From contig JAOANE010000001.1 of the NCBI GenBank assembly GCA_025194985.1, forward strand, positions 1-40,490: a stretch of DNA of 40,490 nucleotides. The letters run 5' to 3'. Of this stretch, positions 40,421-40,490 are shown in pieces. Numbering within the stretch: the stretch's first letter is position 1; each line of letters begins with the position of its first letter. The translations under genes and the position numbers were made by a program. The notes beneath the pieces were generated by a model. That model made no database searches. It was not told the origin of the DNA and saw only the letters and a list, made by a program, of their open reading frames with translations. The DNA comes from Regnicoccus frigidus. GTDB lineage: Bacteria > Cyanobacteriota > Cyanobacteriia > PCC-6307 > Cyanobiaceae.

Positions 40421-40490
40421 GTGTGAGGTCGCCAGGGTCGGAGTGTCACCACCGTCCCAAGACCTCACACACCATGCATAGCCACCCTCT
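40421..40490. mobile_element. Possible insertion-sequence end at the right edge
   Basis: GTGTGAGGTC at 40421-40430 and GACCTCACAC at 40461-40470 form a 10-bp inverted repeat just before an ATG at 40474 (MHSHP). This is consistent with the left end of an insertion sequence that interrupts the HipA-like gene. The window ends before the transposase can be identified. Confidence 0.4.

Overview
The window looks like the chromosome of a unicellular, high-GC picocyanobacterium of the Synechococcus/Cyanobium type. The reasons are cyanobacterial lineage families (DUF3598, DUF3122, a DUF4079-like protein, a PetC-type Rieske fragment, CYP120-like P450, Cry-DASH), scattered HIP1 octamers (GCGATCGC, e.g. 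near 5033, 19257, 21397, 33643, 35380, 35867) and generally high GC. It is largely accessory DNA: two pseudogene remnants, a nonsense-mutated gene, a transposase relic, and restriction-modification genes at the right end.

Layout. (1) 0.3-5.5 kb, minus strand: a tight run of a peroxiredoxin-like protein, a DUF3598 lipocalin-like protein, a Cry-DASH photolyase, a prokaryotic (6-4)-type photolyase that lacks the usual Fe-S ligands, and an integron-integrase-like recombinase. A cytochrome P450 diverges from it. (2) 7-9.4 kb: small secreted proteins and an MFS-like membrane protein. (3) 9.7-18.9 kb: a sulfide/persulfide island. A four-gene operon (persulfide dioxygenase-rhodanese fusion, rhodanese-DUF2892, TauE/SafE exporter, OsmC-like protein) diverges from an ArsR-family repressor. 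A type II sulfide:quinone oxidoreductase and a DUF3122 secreted protein form a second divergent pair. A further rhodanese, a TPMT-like methyltransferase and a DUF2202 ferritin-like protein follow. Four copies of one 16-bp motif, ATG-N10-CAT with a shared core, lie in exactly the two divergent promoter regions, which suggests one regulon. (4) 17.9-21.6 kb: O-acetylserine sulfhydrylase, preceded by an 888-residue protein that joins a cyclic-nucleotide-binding domain, a degenerate sigma54-activator AAA+ domain and a NapH/NosR-like polyferredoxin membrane domain. (5) 21.7-24.4 kb: cydAB, a bd-type quinol oxidase that could re-oxidise quinol made by the sulfide oxidoreductase. (6) 24.7-26 kb: an IS630-type relic and a secreted protein of unknown function. 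(7) 26.1-32.8 kb: a complete N-ATPase operon (atpDCQRBEFAG) with Na+-type ligands in subunit c. (8) 33-36.4 kb: a DUF89 gene broken by one amber codon, a DUF4079-like membrane protein, pdxH, a DCC thiol oxidoreductase and an HD hydrolase. (9) 36.4-40.5 kb: a decayed DUF433/DUF5615 toxin-antitoxin pair, type I hsdM and hsdS, and a HipA-like kinase cut short next to what may be an insertion-sequence end.

The genes of regions 3-5 make a coherent proposal. Sulfide is oxidised by SQR to persulfide and electrons enter the quinone pool. Persulfide is oxidised by the dioxygenase, the rhodaneses move sulfane sulfur, sulfite is exported by the TauE/SafE protein, some sulfide is fixed into cysteine, and cytochrome bd removes the electrons. 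The most unusual single gene is the 888-residue fusion. The most useful new regulatory hypothesis is the four-site operator set.
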